The notes below the pieces were generated by a model that worked only from the letters and a program-made list of their open reading frames with translations, did no database searches and was not told where the DNA came from. Below, in pieces: positions 63,830 through 64,000 of a stretch of 64,000 nucleotides of DNA. Source of the stretch: Murinocardiopsis flavida (GTDB lineage Bacteria; Actinomycetota; Actinomycetes; Streptosporangiales; Streptosporangiaceae); NCBI RefSeq assembly GCF_003014485.1, contig NZ_PYGA01000024.1, forward strand, positions 40,680-104,679, in the 5' to 3' direction. Every line of letters starts with the position of its first letter. The first letter of the stretch is position 1. A program made the position numbers and the translations under genes.

Positions 63830-64000
63830 TTATCCGGTGCGGGGGGCGGGTGCTGCCTGGGGCGGCTCGGTGGTGGTTTTGAAGGCGTTGAGGATGCGGG
63901 TGCGTACGGCGGTGGGGCCGATGGGCAGGGTGGCGGCGATTTCTCGGTAGCTCTCGCCGTTGGTGTGGCGGGTGAGGAGTTCGGTGTCGGTGGTGCCGAT
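63830..64000 (-). CDS. partial HTH protein (C-terminal 56 residues)
   Basis: Only the 3' part of the gene is in the window; the 5' end is beyond 64,000. It contains a helix-turn-helix-like segment ELLTRHTNGESYREIAATLP followed by GPTAVRTRILNAFK and a short Pro/Ala tail. It faces the CRISPR array with its stop codon at 63830-63832, two bases from the last repeat. Family cannot be decided from this fragment. Confidence 0.6.
   Translation of the reverse strand: MGTTDTELLTRHTNGESYREIAATLPIGPTAVRTRILNAFKTTTEPPQAAPAPRTG

Overview
The window is high-GC DNA from an actinomycete. The housekeeping gene order (lysA-hom-thrC-thrB-rho, then rpmE-prfA-prmC-sua5-wecA and the atp operon), the frequent GTG starts and an Arg/Gly-rich insert in Rho all fit a Streptosporangiales or Nocardiopsaceae-like genome. 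The family-level placement is inference. Positions 1-29,493 are the right-hand part of an integrated conjugative element whose left end lies outside the window. Its right end abuts a minus-strand tRNA-Arg(CCG) gene at 29,494-29,568. The element carries, in order: a Tad-type pilus operon (TadB, TadC, Flp-like pilin, two TadE-like and one TadG-like minor pilins) ending in a membrane protein that joins an OmpA-like wall-binding domain to a BTAD regulatory domain; a gene-poor, lower-GC block; a maintenance cluster of small unknown proteins with an ArdC-type antirestriction protein, a sliding-clamp (DnaN) homologue and a methyltransferase-fold protein lacking its catalytic motif; a minus-strand type IV secretion operon (VirB2-like, VirB6/TrbL-like, PrgI/VirB3-like, VirB4, VirD4, replication-relaxation protein, NlpC/P60 wall hydrolase) behind an HTH regulator; and a plus-strand operon of six genes, every junction an ATGA overlap, running from a PAPS-reductase-like protein through a cytosine DNA methyltransferase to the large serine recombinase. 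The likely division of labour is: Tad pilus for contact, T4SS for transfer, ArdC and the methylases for evading restriction, the clamp for element replication, and the recombinase for integration. From 29,569 the window is ordinary chromosome: an orphan receiver protein, an ArgS-related protein (NrtL), the lysine/threonine genes, rho, an L-lactate permease, a beta-lactamase-like hydrolase, L31, RF1 with its methyltransferase PrmC, Sua5, a lipoprotein, WecA-like transferase, the complete F-type ATP synthase operon, a DUF2550 protein and an MTH1187-type protein. A palindromic intergenic repeat occurs twice (between thrC and thrB, and before wecA). After 58,400 the sequence becomes accessory again: a trypsin-like protease pseudogene, two copies of a roughly 0.85-kb non-coding repeat, a small secreted protein, a TetR regulator with a divergently unrelated but downstream SDR gene under two operator-like sites, and a three-spacer type I-E-like CRISPR array that meets the 3' end of a partial HTH gene at the window edge. 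The most unusual signals are (1) four intergenic hairpins in the element with different stems but the same GGACAG loop, each followed by CAGTYCCTCAC at a fixed distance from the next start codon, (2) a conserved-looking second reading frame inside the cytosine methyltransferase gene, and (3) the large duplicated non-coding repeat next to the CRISPR leader.
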